A DNA stretch of 64,000 nt from Rhodobacteraceae bacterium Alg231-04 (GTDB lineage: Bacteria > Pseudomonadota > Alphaproteobacteria > Rhodobacterales > Rhodobacteraceae): assembly GCA_900143635.1 (NCBI GenBank), contig FREY01000008.1:124001-188000 (forward strand), written 5' to 3'. Shown piece by piece: positions 26,053 through 34,965 of the stretch. Made by a program: the position numbers and the translations under genes. How positions within the stretch are numbered: the stretch's first letter is position 1; every line of letters starts with the position of its first letter. Under the pieces are notes generated by a model. It was given only the letters and a program-made list of their open reading frames with translations, made no database searches and had not been told where the DNA came from.

Positions 26053-27743
26053 TTCGCTTCCTCCGCAGTCGGATAGACCCACAGGTCGGCGTTTTCCTCA
26101 TTCAGATCGGCGGGGTAGGGCGCATTGCCGAACATGCTGATCCGCACCCAACGGTCAGACCGCGGGTCAAAATGCGTGGCACCAAAGACCGCCAGCTTGT
26201 AGCGCAGCATGTCGATCGGCAGCACGGTTGCGCTGATGGTATTGTCCTGAACCTCGCTGTAGGGCGCATCCGCACAGATCTGAACACGGCGCACAGTGTG
26301 GCGGTGCTCGGGCTGTTTCAGCAGGAATTCAGCAACCGGCAGATCAGCGTCCCACTTGGCCAGTGCGGCATGGGCGGCGGCAGCGTCACGGGCCGGAGCC
26401 AGCGGTTGTTCATAATCGGCAATGGGTTCTTCAAACCGTTCACCCAGACGCGGTTCCAGCTTTTCCTCGGACACATACCAGGCACGGGCGCAGTTCTCTT
26501 TTGCCTGCCAGTTGGTGTCGATGGTCCAGCCAAAGGCGGTCTCGATCAGCGCGCGCACCGTGCCAACAGGCATCGCGCCATCAATGCGGAAGGCTTCGGG
26601 GCGACCATCCGCCATTGAGGACGCCAGTTCATCAACCAGATGGCCATAAGGCTCCAGAATCAGCGAGGCGATCATTTCCTGACCTTCTTCGCTCAGTGCG
26701 CCTTCGGCCCAGGTGTAGAGACTGTTCCACGGGTGATCGCGGGTCAGGTCCACATGGTTCAGATGGGCCGTGATCTTGTCCAGATCCGCCGCCAGACCGG
26801 AGAGTTTTTCGATCTGCACCGGGTGGTTGGAGTGCCATGCCTCAACCGACAGTTTGGAGCGGTCAAACAGGCTGAGGAAAGTTGCGGCCTCTTCTGTTGT
26901 GGCGCTCGGCAGGCTACGCACGCGGGCGATGGCTTCTTCGCGCGCCTCGGTCCAGTTGTTGAACAGAACCGGGTGATTGATGATGAAAGGAGCCATGCCC
27001 AGACCTGTGGAATTGCCGATGCCAAGGCTGAGCGCGGTTTCGTGGTCCAGCTCAACCGCCTGATCGCCGCCACGGGCACGGGCCATGTGGTTCACCAGAT
27101 CGGTGACAAAGGCGCGGGTCAGGAAGACCGACAGCATTTCCGCCTGGAAGGGCGCCGACATTTCCGGCCGGCAGGCGATCTTTTCATAATCCGCCGCGCC
27201 CAGTTTGCCGGATCCGTAAACGGCGGTGGTGCGCATCAGATAACCGACCGAGGCCACGGTTTCAGCCTCGGGCTGGCGGCCATGCGACAGCGCATCGACC
27301 ATATGTTCCCACAGGCGCACCGAGCGGTTGGCGCGCGATACGGACAGGGATTTGTCATTGACGCGCCCCGCTTCCTGATGGGGAACATTTTTGGAAAGAC
27401 GGGCGATATCGTCAGCCGTGGGCACCCCGTCAAACAGGGTGAATGTAGCATCCCAGGCAGTGGCAATCACCCGGTCCGACCGCATTTCCGGCGGCAGATC
27501 ATGGGCAAAGGCCACCAGCGAATAGGTATGGTCGGGGCCAGTGGCGGAATAGACCGCATGGCCCACACCCTTCTCGTCAATATCGAAGAAGGGACGCGCA
27601 AAGCTCCAATTCTCGCGCGCCAGCCTGCGGGTCAAAGTCCGCATAAAGCTGAGGCGGCATTGATGCAAAGAGCCGAGACGGCTGAGACGCATCACCAGCG
27701 CGGGATCACGCCGGGAGATTGTTGTCTGCGCGTTAGTTTCCAT
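26049..27743 (-). CDS. Conserved protein of unknown function in betaine-type catabolic operon
   Basis: A 564-residue soluble protein with no signal peptide or membrane segment. I do not recognise a family. It is rich in acidic and aromatic residues, with features such as MRLSRLGSLHQCRLSFMRTL near the start, a His/Asn-rich centre (HNHPVLFNN-like NHPVLFNNW, AWHSNHPVQ, HLNHVDLTRDHPW) and an Asp/Arg-rich end (FGATHFDPRSDRWVR). Several conserved-looking His, Asp and Glu clusters could bind metal. It is flanked without gaps by the M19-like gene (3 bases) and the DUF3726-like gene (overlap), so it is very likely an enzyme of the same pathway. Confidence 0.55.
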   Translation of the reverse strand: METNAQTTISRRDPALVMRLSRLGSLHQCRLSFMRTLTRRLARENWSFARPFFDIDEKGVGHAVYSATGPDHTYSLVAFAHDLPPEMRSDRVIATAWDATFTLFDGVPTADDIARLSKNVPHQEAGRVNDKSLSVSRANRSVRLWEHMVDALSHGRQPEAETVASVGYLMRTTAVYGSGKLGAADYEKIACRPEMSAPFQAEMLSVFLTRAFVTDLVNHMARARGGDQAVELDHETALSLGIGNSTGLGMAPFIINHPVLFNNWTEAREEAIARVRSLPSATTEEAATFLSLFDRSKLSVEAWHSNHPVQIEKLSGLAADLDKITAHLNHVDLTRDHPWNSLYTWAEGALSEEGQEMIASLILEPYGHLVDELASSMADGRPEAFRIDGAMPVGTVRALIETAFGWTIDTNWQAKENCARAWYVSEEKLEPRLGERFEEPIADYEQPLAPARDAAAAHAALAKWDADLPVAEFLLKQPEHRHTVRRVQICADAPYSEVQDNTISATVLPIDMLRYKLAVFGATHFDPRSDRWVRISMFGNAPYPADLNEENADLWVYPTAEEAK

Positions 27744-27746
27744 ATC

Positions 27747-28721
27747 CTATCCTTTTGGAACAAAGTTTTCGGCGAAAAACCGGTACCAGTTTCCGCCCAT
27801 TATCCCGTCCACCTCAGAGGTGCTCAGGCCTGTCGCGCACAGGCCTGAGCGGATGTTTCCGAAGTCACGGTTGTCGTTGAACCAGCTGGGCATTGCGGGG
27901 AAACCCGCGTCGCTTGCTGACCCTTCTCCATAGTCGATCTCCTTGGTCCAGCGGCCGACGCGCATCCATTCAACGATGCTGTCGGGTTGATCCTGGCAAA
28001 GATCGGTTCCGATCCCGAGGTGTTCGGGACCGTATTTCTCGGCAGCACGGGCGATCATTTCGCAGAAGCTTTCCAGCGTGCAGTCGGATTTATTTTTCAG
28101 GTGATGCGGGTAGACCGAAAAGCCCAGCATGCCGCCATGGCCGGTCACCGCGCGGATCACGTCGTCTTTCTTGTTCCGCAAGGCAGGGGACCATTCGTGG
28201 GTGTTGGCATGGGTGATCGCGATCGGGCGCTGAGAAATCTCTGCCGCTTCAATCGTCGAGCGATCGCCGGAATGGCTCATGTCCACCACCAGACCTACAC
28301 GGTTCATCTCTTTGATGACCTGTTTGCCCATCCGGGTGATGCCGCTGTCGTAGTCCTCATAGCAGCCCGTCGCCAGCAGCGACTGGTTGTTATAGGTGAG
28401 CTGCATGAAACGGGCGCCGAGCGTGTGCAGAATCTCGATCAACCCGATGTCATCTTCCATCGGCGAGGGGTTCTGGAACCCAAAGAACACGGCGGTGCGG
28501 CCTGTTTCGCGGGCCACATCAATGTCGCTGGCCCACTGGCCCTTCATGATCAGGTCCGGGTATTGCTCGAACCAGCGGTTCCACTTTTCAAAGTTCAGAA
28601 CCGTTTCACGAAAACTCTCGTGGTAGGCGATGGTGACGTGGATCGCATCCACGCCCCCCTCGCGCAGCTGGCGGAAGACCTTTTCCGACCAATTCACATA
28701 TTGCAGCCCGTCGATCAGCAT
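27747..28721 (-). CDS. M19 (membrane dipeptidase) family protein with altered metal site
   Basis: A 324-residue protein of the renal-dipeptidase/M19 TIM-barrel family: ARFMQLTYNNQSLLATGCYE, MNRVGLVVDMSHSGDRST and PIAITHANTHEWSP. The family zinc ligands in VDMSH and ITHAN are present, but the N-terminal HxD motif (normally DGHNDLP) reads DGLQYVN, and the bridging Glu region (normally EGG) reads FGFQNPS. Classical dipeptidase chemistry is therefore doubtful. Its start overlaps the stop of the aldehyde dehydrogenase gene. The context suggests hydrolysis or ring opening of a small amide in a betaine-type pathway. Confidence 0.75.
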   Translation of the reverse strand: MLIDGLQYVNWSEKVFRQLREGGVDAIHVTIAYHESFRETVLNFEKWNRWFEQYPDLIMKGQWASDIDVARETGRTAVFFGFQNPSPMEDDIGLIEILHTLGARFMQLTYNNQSLLATGCYEDYDSGITRMGKQVIKEMNRVGLVVDMSHSGDRSTIEAAEISQRPIAITHANTHEWSPALRNKKDDVIRAVTGHGGMLGFSVYPHHLKNKSDCTLESFCEMIARAAEKYGPEHLGIGTDLCQDQPDSIVEWMRVGRWTKEIDYGEGSASDAGFPAMPSWFNDNRDFGNIRSGLCATGLSTSEVDGIMGGNWYRFFAENFVPKG

Positions 28722-30172
28722 CAGAGAGGCTTTCCTGCGCTGATGTAGGCGGTCTTGACGGTGGTGTAGAACTCGGCTGCTGCCTTGCCCTGTTCACGTG
28801 GCCCGTAAGAGCTGTCGCCGCGCCCGCCAAACGGCACGTGGTAGTCGGTGCCTGCGGTGGGCAGGTTGACGGTGACAACACCGGTGCGCGCATTGCGGCG
28901 GAAGTGGGTGGCGCGGGCCAGCGACTGGGTGACGATGCCCGAGGTCAGGCCGAAGTTTGTGTCATTCACCACGCTCAGCGCCTCGTCGTAGCTGCCGACC
29001 TTGATCACGGATGTCAGCGGCGCGAACATTTCCTCGCGGTTGATGCGCATATCGTTGGTGGTGTTCAGGAACACGCCCGGCGACATGTAGAAACCTTCAT
29101 GCGGCATCTCCAGACGCTTGCCGCCACAGGCCAGCTCGGCCCCTTCGGACTGGCCCAGATCCACGTAAGCAAGGTTTTCGTCCAGCTGCTGCTGGCTGAC
29201 CACCGGACCCATCTGCGTGCCTGCTTCCAGCGCGTGGCCGACATTCATTCCTTGCGTCGCGACCAGCAGTTTTTCGACAAAGGCGTCATGCACCCCGGCA
29301 TGTACGACCAGACGCGAGGAGGCGGTGCATTTCTGACCGGTGCTGCCAAAGGCACCACCCACAGCCAGGGTCACGGCCAGATCGATATCCGCATCATCCA
29401 TCACCGCCAGCGCGTTCTTGGAACCCATCTCCATCTGCACCTTGGTCAGGTTCTGGATGGCGGCCGCGGCGATACCTTTGCCGACGGGAACGGAACCGGT
29501 GAAGGAGATCGCGTTGACCTTCGGGCTCTCGACCAGACGCTGGCCGATCGAACGGCCCGACCCCATGACCAGAGAGAACAGACCCTTGGGAATGTCCTGA
29601 CGGTTGATGATCTCGGTCAGTGCCACGGCGGAGGCCGGGGTGATGTTGGCAGGCTTCCAGACCACCGCGTTTCCGTAGCAGAGCGCCGGCGCGATTTTCC
29701 ACGAGGCGGTCGCCGTGGGGAAGTTCCAAGGGCTGATGATCGCAACAACGCCCACCGCTTCGCGGCGCACATCGATCTCGATATCGGGGCGCACGGAATC
29801 GGCGTTTTCGCCGATCTGGCGCAGGGTTTCGGCAGCATAGTAGGTGAAGAACTGACCAGCGCGGTAGACCTCTCCCTTGCCTTCTGCAAAGGGCTTGCCT
29901 TCTTCGCGGGCCAGAAGCGTGCCCAGCTCCTCGGCGCGCTCCATCAACTCGTTGCCAATGTTCATCAGCACGGCCTGTTTGCGTTCGATGCCGTAGGCGG
30001 CCCATTCGGCCTGTGCGCGCTGCGCCTGCTCCAGCGTTGCATCCAGCTGATCGGCGCTGGCCTGTGCGAACATACCGATCAGATCGCTCAGGTCAGACGG
30101 GTTGCGGTTTTCGATCTCGCTTTCGCCAGTCATCCATTCGCCAGCGATCAGGTTCAGCTTGGTCTCGGTCAT
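28721..30172 (-). CDS. Aldehyde dehydrogenase (2-oxoglutarate-semialdehyde-dehydrogenase-like)
   Basis: A 483-residue NAD(P)-dependent enzyme beginning MTETKLNLIAGEW. It has ISPWNFPTATASWKI, Glu248 in QMEMGSK and the nucleophile Cys282 in GQKCTASSR. The FTGSVPVGKGI and GQKCTASSRLVV variants resemble 2-oxoglutarate-semialdehyde (2,5-dioxopentanoate) dehydrogenases. The frame extends upstream to 30583 but overlaps the divergent LysR gene; GGGGCTCCC before the ATG at 30172 supports the chosen start. It is the first gene of a five-gene operon running to 24388 and is divergent from the LysR gene, which probably controls it. Confidence 0.85.
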   Translation of the reverse strand: MTETKLNLIAGEWMTGESEIENRNPSDLSDLIGMFAQASADQLDATLEQAQRAQAEWAAYGIERKQAVLMNIGNELMERAEELGTLLAREEGKPFAEGKGEVYRAGQFFTYYAAETLRQIGENADSVRPDIEIDVRREAVGVVAIISPWNFPTATASWKIAPALCYGNAVVWKPANITPASAVALTEIINRQDIPKGLFSLVMGSGRSIGQRLVESPKVNAISFTGSVPVGKGIAAAAIQNLTKVQMEMGSKNALAVMDDADIDLAVTLAVGGAFGSTGQKCTASSRLVVHAGVHDAFVEKLLVATQGMNVGHALEAGTQMGPVVSQQQLDENLAYVDLGQSEGAELACGGKRLEMPHEGFYMSPGVFLNTTNDMRINREEMFAPLTSVIKVGSYDEALSVVNDTNFGLTSGIVTQSLARATHFRRNARTGVVTVNLPTAGTDYHVPFGGRGDSSYGPREQGKAAAEFYTTVKTAYISAGKPL

Positions 30173-30260
30173 CGGGAGCCCCTTAATAAAATTTGAACAA
30201 GCATGGACTCCGCCCCTCATGTCAGTCAAATTCAAACCGCTTAATGAAATTTCAGGAAGA

Positions 30261-31151
30261 TTGAAGTTGGCTATCAAGATCGAAATGCTGCGCGCCTTTA
30301 GCACCGTGGCGCAGACCGGCAATCTGGCCGAAGCGGCCCAGCGTCTGGGGCGTACGCCCTCGGCGATTTCAATGGTTTTGAAGTCACTGGAAGACCATCT
30401 GGGCCAGCGCCTGTTCGAAAGCGACCGCAAGAACCGGCTGACCCCGCTGGGTGTGCAGGTGCTGGAACTGGCGCAGGACGAGCTGAAACAGTTCGATGGA
30501 ACAATCCGATCCATTGAGACCTGTGCACAGGCGCCGCAAGGCCTAGTCCGCGCAGCGGCGGTGCCCTCAGTGGCGGCGCTCATATTTCCGGCCGTTCTGC
30601 GCCAGTTTCAGGCGGAGTTCCCATCGGTTAAGGTCGAGCTGCGCGACGCGGATTCGCTGGCGGTGATAGATGCGCTGGCGCGCGGTCGTGTGGATATCGG
30701 CGTGGCCTCGGTTCCACATGGCGTGCGGGATGCCGATCAAGAGCTTCTGTTTAGTGATCCCTTCGGGTTGATCTGCGCCCCCAATCATCCCCTGGCAAAA
30801 CAGGCTGCAGATCCAAGTGTAGAAGAGGTCTGCAAGGTCGGCTTCCTGAGCAATGATCTGTGCCGTCAGCTGGAAGGAGAGGCGGCGCAGGCGCTGGTGG
30901 GCAGTGCGGCGGCCTCGGCTCAGAACACATTGACGCTAATGGCCCTGGTGCGCTCCGGCGGTTGGGTCACGGTACTGCCCCGCCGGGTCGCAGAACTAGA
31001 CCCCGTTGGATTGCCGTTTCGGCCAGTGTCTGGGCTTGTGGCCGAACGGCAGGTACATTTGCTGCTACGTCAACGACCTTCACCACCGGACTACGCGCTG
31101 CGCTTTGCCGAACTCGTTCGTCAATATGCCTATGCACTGCCCAAGTCGTAA
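30261..31151 (+). CDS. LysR-family transcriptional regulator
   Basis: About 296 residues. The N-terminal winged helix reads MLRAFSTVAQTGNLAEAAQRLGRTPSAISMVLKSLEDHLG, and the effector-binding domain follows (RAAAVPSVAALIFPAVLRQF; IGVASVP). I choose the TTG at 30261, which has AGGA six bases upstream; an ATG at 30219 is in frame but lacks a ribosome site. It is divergent from the aldehyde-dehydrogenase operon with about 90 bases between, the usual arrangement for LysR control of a neighbouring operon in response to a pathway intermediate. Confidence 0.85.
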   Translation: MKLAIKIEMLRAFSTVAQTGNLAEAAQRLGRTPSAISMVLKSLEDHLGQRLFESDRKNRLTPLGVQVLELAQDELKQFDGTIRSIETCAQAPQGLVRAAAVPSVAALIFPAVLRQFQAEFPSVKVELRDADSLAVIDALARGRVDIGVASVPHGVRDADQELLFSDPFGLICAPNHPLAKQAADPSVEEVCKVGFLSNDLCRQLEGEAAQALVGSAAASAQNTLTLMALVRSGGWVTVLPRRVAELDPVGLPFRPVSGLVAERQVHLLLRQRPSPPDYALRFAELVRQYAYALPKS

Positions 31152-31250
31152 TATCGTAGCGGAGTATAATGCCTTTGCGTGATCGGGGTTGAGCCGCTAC
31201 CAATCAACGACCTGCACAACTTTAGGCATGTGCGATTTTAGGCATTTGCG

Positions 31251-31842
31251 ATGCTGACTGCTTCAGCTCTGGTATTGGGGGCCCCAGGGGCCGGATCGGA
31301 CAGGTGCTGCGCCATGTCTGGGGCGACCGAACGGATGTTCTGTGGCAAACCCGCCGCCCGCAGGCAGCGTGCCCGGTCGCAGTGCAAATCTGGGTGACAA
31401 TCGGCTGTTGGGCCTTGCTGCCCTTCGTGCCGCCGGATCCGGCGGGCGGGTTCTGCTGGCCTCTGCTGCGCCGGTTTATGGAACCCAGTCCTGATGTTTG
31501 GGCGAAGAGGCAGCGATGACACCGACGACTGCTTACGGGTGGTCCAACGCAACGATGGAGCATGCCACGCAAGCCGAAGCCGCAAAACTGGGCACTGCGC
31601 TGTGCCAACTGCGGATCGGGAATAATGCTGGGCTGGATGCCGCACTTGGCGGTTGGCAGCGGGGCGATTGTCTGAACCAGTTTCCGGGCGGACACACACC
31701 GGCGCGCAGCTACTTTGGTGTGCGCACCCGCGCGGAAATTTTGCACCATGGTGATGAGCAGGCCGCACGGGATCTGGCGTCCCGATGGGTCGAAGGACTT
31801 GGTGATGAAGATTTGAATGCCGCGCCAAAGGTCCGACGGTGA
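31251..31842 (+). pseudogene. Decayed NAD-dependent epimerase/SDR gene
   Basis: Pieces in different frames add up to an extended-SDR/epimerase: MLTASALVLGAPG (Rossmann start), then in another frame GRIGQVLRHVWGDRTDVLWQ, then NRLLGLAALRAAGSGGRVLL with ASAAPVYGTQS, an in-frame TGA, and CLGEEAAMTPTTAYGWSNAT continuing to about 31842. The catalytic YxxxK has become YGWSN (Lys to Asn). At least two frameshifts, one stop codon and a mutated catalytic lysine show that it is dead. Confidence 0.75.
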
Positions 31843-31904
31843 TACATTCCTGATGCCTCGGATGTGCCTGCTGACGGGCCGGAAACAATCCGGCCCGCCG
31901 TTTA

Positions 31905-34900
31905 TTAAGCGCCCTGTGCAGCCAGACGGCGGCGCTCTTCACGACCGAAAAAGATCAGATAGAAGACCGGTGCCGCCACCAGCGTCAGGACGGTGGCAAA
32001 GGTCAGCCCCCCCATGATCGTAACCGCCATGGAGACGAAGAAGGCGTCACCCAACAACGGCAACATGCCCAACACCGTGGTCACGGCAGCCAGCATCACC
32101 GGCCTCAGACGCGACACAGAGGCTTCGACGATGGCTTCGCGCAGCGGTTTTCCTTCGGCCCGCACCAGATCAATCTCTTCGACCAGCACGATGCCGTTTT
32201 TGATCAGCATGCCCGACAGGCTGAGCAGGCCCAGCAAGGCAGTAAAGGTGAAGGGAAGTCCGGTGCCCAACAGGCCGATGACCACGCCGTTTACCGACAT
32301 TGGCACTAAGAGCCAAATGATGATCGGCTGGCGCAATGCGTTGAACAGCAGGACGGAAATCAACACCATGATCAGCAAGGACAACGGCAGTTGTTTGCCC
32401 AAGCTTTCCTGTGCTTCGGCTGAATCTTCCAGCTCGCCGCCCCATTCCATTTTGTATCCGGTGGGAATGACCATCTCATCAGCCAGATGGGCGATCTCGG
32501 CCATCACACTGTCGGCCGTCATGTCGGGGGGAATATCGGCCCCCACGGTGAGTGTCGGCACCCTGTCGCGTCGGTGAACAAGGGTGTTCTGCACTTCTGC
32601 GGCGACGCCATCGATCATCTGCTCCAGTGGCAAAGGCAGGCCTGAGGATTGTGAAAAGACGATCTGATCCATCAGGTTGTAGGCATCGGCGCGGTCCCGA
32701 CGCAGGACGATCGGGATCAGGCGGTCGCGCTCACGAAAGACTCCGGCGGTGACACCATCGGTCGAGAACATCAGCGTATCAGCAATATCCTCGCGGTTGA
32801 CGCCAGCAGTCTGGGCCCGTTCGGTGGCGTAGATTGGCTTTAGCACCAACTCCTGTTCACGCCAATCGTGCCGCAGCGCCAGCACATTGGGGGAAATCTC
32901 GACCAGACGTCTTGCCGCCTCGTCACCCAGCTGGCGCAGCACCTTTGGGTCAGGACCAGAGAAGCGCACCTGGATCGGATCGCCACCGCCGGGGCCAAAG
33001 ACCAACCGTTTTGTGCGAAACTCACCTTCCGGGAAGCGGGCCTGACCAAAGGCTTCCAGATCAGCCTGCAGTGCCGGAATATCGTCGATGGTTTCGGTGC
33101 GAATGATCATATGGCCATAGCTTGGGTTGGCCTTTTCAGCTGAATAGGTCAGCATGAACCGCGTGGCACCCTGACCGGCAAAGGTGGCGACAGACACAAC
33201 ATCTTCACGCGTCGCCAGCCAGTCTTCGACAATACCCAGATGTTCCGCAGTGGTCGCAATATTGGTGCCCTGCGGCAGCTTGTAATGAACGAAGAACAGT
33301 GGCGTGTTCGAATTTGGGAAGAACTGCTGCTTCATCAGCCCGAAGCCAGCAAAACACGCAACCGTCACACCAATGAGACCAACCACCACTAGCCAGCGCA
33401 GTTTCAGCGCCAGTTTCAGCAGCCCGCCATAAGCGCGGAAAATCAGTCCGTTATAAGACCCTCCGCCGGCACCTGCCTTGCCCTGCTTAAAGAAGTAATG
33501 CCCGAGAAGCGGTGTTGCGGTGAGCGCCAGCAGCCAGCTGAGCAGCAGGGAAATCGCTATTACCGCAAAGAGCGAAAACAGAAACTCGCCCGTCGCATCC
33601 GGGCTGAGACCGATGCCTGCAAAAGCCATAATGCCAATGACCGTGGCCCCCAGCAGTGGGATCTGTGTCTTCGAGGCGGCCTCACCCGCCGCATCGCGCG
33701 AGGTTTTGCCGCGCAGCATTGAGATCTGCATGCCCTCGGCGACCACGATAGCGTTGTCCACCAACATACCCATGGCGATGATCAGGGCGCCCAGCGAAAT
33801 CCGTTCCATTTCGATCGAGAAGAAGTTCATGAACATCACGGTGCCGACCACGGTCAGTAGCAATGTTGTGCCAACCACCACAGCAGCCCGCCAGCCCATG
33901 AACAGCGCCAGCACCGCAACCACGATACTGACCGACATGGCCAGGTTCGCCAGAAAATCGTTTGACGCTTTTTCCACCACCAGATGCTGCTGGTAAATCG
34001 GCTGCAGCGCGACCCCATAGGGGATCTGAGACCCGAGTTCGGCCAGTTTAGCATCCACGGCATGGCCGACTTCAACGATGTTTTCATCTGCAAGCCCGGC
34101 CACGCCCAGCGTGAAAGCCTCGGTTCCATTAAAGCGGATAAGAACGTCAGGATCATCAACCCGTGCGCGATAGACGCGGGCCATGTCGATGACGTTGATC
34201 ACCTCACCACCGGAACCAACCGACAGGCCGGCAATTTCACTGACAGTGTCAGATCCGGCAGGTGCGGTCAGTATGGTATCCATTGGCCCGGCATCCAGTC
34301 GCCCCGCCGGACGCACAAGGTTGGAGTTGGCAATCGCCGCCGCAATAGAGGTGATCGGAACATTCTGGTTGATGGAAATTGCCAGATCTGGTTCGACAAA
34401 AACGGCCTCTTCCGGGAGGCCGGAGACGTCGACATCTGCCACCCCTTCCACTGTTAGCAGCTCGCGTCGCAGGAACGTGGCAAGATCATGTTTTTCGCTG
34501 TCGCTGAAACCTTCTGCGGTAACCGCATAGAACAGGCCAAAGACGTCGCCAAAGCTGTCATTCACATGCGGCTGGCTGACCCCCTCGGGCAGCTGGCCCG
34601 CGGCGTCGCGAATGCGGGCGCGCAGTTTGGTCCATATGTCCGGCAGCGCATCCCCGTCAAAGGTGGATTTCATTTCCACTTCGATCAGCGAATGACCGGG
34701 ACGGTTGATCGAGGTGATTTCCTTCACCTCTCCCATTTTCTGGATCGCCGATTCCAGTGGCTCGGAGACTTCGAGTGCCACTTGTTCGGCCGTGGCACCG
34801 GGATATTGGGTTGAGATCACCGCCTGTTTGATGGTGAAGGCAGGGTCTTCGAGGCGGCCCAGTGAGAGGAACCCCCAGATACCACCAAAAAGGGCGATCA

Positions 34901-34955
34901 GCATGATCAGCCAAGTGTAGATCGGTTTTTCGATCGACGCGCGTGCAATATCCAT
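31905..34955 (-). CDS. RND-family multidrug/solute efflux pump, inner-membrane subunit
   Basis: A 1016-residue proton-driven transporter with twelve membrane segments and two large periplasmic loops. Typical features are MDIARASIEKPIYTWLIMLI at the start, PGATAEQVALEVSEPLE, and in the fourth segment GMLVDNAIVVAEGMQ with the proton-relay aspartate. An in-frame extension to 35024 exists but MDIARASI is the family start. It pairs with the adaptor gene 10 bases upstream; no outer-membrane factor gene is present here, so TolC is probably supplied from elsewhere. Substrates are unknown. Confidence 0.92.
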   Translation of the reverse strand: MDIARASIEKPIYTWLIMLIALFGGIWGFLSLGRLEDPAFTIKQAVISTQYPGATAEQVALEVSEPLESAIQKMGEVKEITSINRPGHSLIEVEMKSTFDGDALPDIWTKLRARIRDAAGQLPEGVSQPHVNDSFGDVFGLFYAVTAEGFSDSEKHDLATFLRRELLTVEGVADVDVSGLPEEAVFVEPDLAISINQNVPITSIAAAIANSNLVRPAGRLDAGPMDTILTAPAGSDTVSEIAGLSVGSGGEVINVIDMARVYRARVDDPDVLIRFNGTEAFTLGVAGLADENIVEVGHAVDAKLAELGSQIPYGVALQPIYQQHLVVEKASNDFLANLAMSVSIVVAVLALFMGWRAAVVVGTTLLLTVVGTVMFMNFFSIEMERISLGALIIAMGMLVDNAIVVAEGMQISMLRGKTSRDAAGEAASKTQIPLLGATVIGIMAFAGIGLSPDATGEFLFSLFAVIAISLLLSWLLALTATPLLGHYFFKQGKAGAGGGSYNGLIFRAYGGLLKLALKLRWLVVVGLIGVTVACFAGFGLMKQQFFPNSNTPLFFVHYKLPQGTNIATTAEHLGIVEDWLATREDVVSVATFAGQGATRFMLTYSAEKANPSYGHMIIRTETIDDIPALQADLEAFGQARFPEGEFRTKRLVFGPGGGDPIQVRFSGPDPKVLRQLGDEAARRLVEISPNVLALRHDWREQELVLKPIYATERAQTAGVNREDIADTLMFSTDGVTAGVFRERDRLIPIVLRRDRADAYNLMDQIVFSQSSGLPLPLEQMIDGVAAEVQNTLVHRRDRVPTLTVGADIPPDMTADSVMAEIAHLADEMVIPTGYKMEWGGELEDSAEAQESLGKQLPLSLLIMVLISVLLFNALRQPIIIWLLVPMSVNGVVIGLLGTGLPFTFTALLGLLSLSGMLIKNGIVLVEEIDLVRAEGKPLREAIVEASVSRLRPVMLAAVTTVLGMLPLLGDAFFVSMAVTIMGGLTFATVLTLVAAPVFYLIFFGREERRRLAAQGA

Positions 34956-34965
34956 GATGCCGGCC

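Noticed and set aside
31238-31942. Minus-strand protein of about 230 residues
   Set aside because: It is arginine/proline/histidine-rich without motifs and is antisense to a convincing decayed epimerase on the plus strand.
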